Source: Prochlorococcus sp. AG-442-N17 (GTDB lineage: Bacteria > Cyanobacteriota > Cyanobacteriia > PCC-6307 > Cyanobiaceae). From it: a DNA stretch of 45,557 nucleotides. This document shows positions 45,139 through 45,557 of this stretch, piece by piece (position 1 is the stretch's first letter; each line of letters begins with the position of its first letter). A program made the translations under genes and the position numbers. The stretch lies in contig QCPY01000010.1 of assembly GCA_003212375.1 (NCBI GenBank), positions 1 through 45,557 of the forward strand. Direction: 5' to 3'. The notes under the pieces were generated by a model. The model worked only from the letters and a program-made list of their open reading frames with translations, searched no databases and was not told the DNA's origin.

Positions 45139-45557
45139 ATGAAAGATAAAATTTCATTTTTAAAAAATAAAATTGATTTAACTAGTCCTAATAAAAATAT
45201 CGTACCTATCTCTACAACTATTGACAGTTCTAAAAAGCTTAATATTGGTGGTTGTTCTATAGAAGATATAGTAAAAAAATACGATACACCTCTTTACATT
45301 TTAGATGAGCTCACTTTAAGAAATTCCTGTAGAGCATACAAAAAAGCATTAGAAAAATATTATCCAGGAGTATCTCTTCCAATATATGCATCTAAGGCAA
45401 ATAGTTCACTTTTTATGAGTAATTTAGTAGCCTCAGAGGGATTTGGCCTTGATGCTGTTTCAGAAGGTGAATTACTAACTGCTTTAAAAGGTGGTGTTCC
45501 AAATGAGAAAATTGTTTTTCATGGAAATAATAAATCTGATAAAGAAATTGCATTTGC
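45139..45557 (+). CDS. lysA: Diaminopimelate decarboxylase, 3'-truncated by window edge
   Basis: Final step of lysine synthesis, meso-diaminopimelate to lysine plus CO2. About 139 codons are visible from the ATG at 45139; the frame runs open to the last base. The start of the family's PLP-barrel is clear: YDTPLYILDELTLRNSCRAY, then the PLP-binding lysine in PIYASKANSS (Lys86), then LVASEGFGLDAVSEGELLTA, KGGVPNEKIVFHGNNKSD. The N-terminus carries about 35 extra residues before the typical start, as in cyanobacterial LysA. Divergent from the GNAT gene. Confidence 0.95.
   Translation, partial: MKDKISFLKNKIDLTSPNKNIVPISTTIDSSKKLNIGGCSIEDIVKKYDTPLYILDELTLRNSCRAYKKALEKYYPGVSLPIYASKANSSLFMSNLVASEGFGLDAVSEGELLTALKGGVPNEKIVFHGNNKSDKEIAF

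Overview
The window is a compact, AT-rich (roughly 30% G+C by eye) piece of a picocyanobacterial chromosome, best matching a high-light-adapted Prochlorococcus. Supporting this are magnesium chelatase ChlI, cytochrome b6f subunit PetG, cytochrome cM, ferredoxin-NADP reductase (PetH), a plant-type lycopene cyclase, SasA, OpcA, GuaB3 and the cyanobacterial small RNA Yfr1 in its known place between trxA and guaB3. PetH lacks the phycobilisome-binding domain, which fits an organism without phycobilisomes. Gene packing is very tight: many neighbouring stops overlap or lie under 15 bp apart, and no stretch over 300 bases lacks a gene.

Region 1-12.1 kb: after the 3' part of an alpha/beta hydrolase comes a long minus-strand block. 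Read in its own direction it begins with guaB3, Yfr1, trxA, hisH and rsmD, then cytM and trmJ, then chlI, ruvC, 5-FTHF cyclo-ligase, sufE, hom, a small unknown gene, and a peptide-type binding protein with one permease. petG sits on the plus strand inside this block, its stop overlapping that of rsmD. Region 12.2-25 kb: gyrA and lycopene cyclase (+), a GH57 alpha-glucan enzyme (-), leuA and a 4-TM protein (+), a short PgpH-like HD membrane protein (-), then folD, crtE and a DUF212 protein (+). Region 24-30 kb: petH, zwf, opcA and cobB/cbiA, all minus strand. Region 30-37.5 kb: an SRPBCC protein, tRNA-Glu(UUC), sasA, two unknown proteins, prs, malQ, a short RodZ-like HTH protein and an ABC1 kinase-like gene. 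Region 37.6 kb to the end: an Orn/Lys/Arg decarboxylase and cdsA (+), an alpha/beta hydrolase, a glycerol-dehydrogenase-like gene, clpC and a GNAT acetyltransferase (-), and the 5' part of lysA (+).

Functionally this is core metabolism: pigment and isoprenoid synthesis (chlI, crtE, crtL, and tRNA-Glu as ALA precursor), electron transport (petG, petH, cytM), glycogen and dark carbon use (GH57, malQ, zwf, opcA), circadian output (sasA), amino acids (hom, leuA, hisH, lysA), nucleotides and folate (guaB3, prs, folD, 5-FCL), translation and DNA upkeep (rsmD, trmJ, gyrA, ruvC) and proteolysis (clpC). I see no insertion sequence, prophage, CRISPR array, toxin-antitoxin pair or genomic island. I found no convincing undescribed multi-gene system. 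The best second looks are the altered PetH N-terminus, the shortened PgpH-like and RodZ-like proteins, the two competing hairpins after leuA, and several small unknown proteins.
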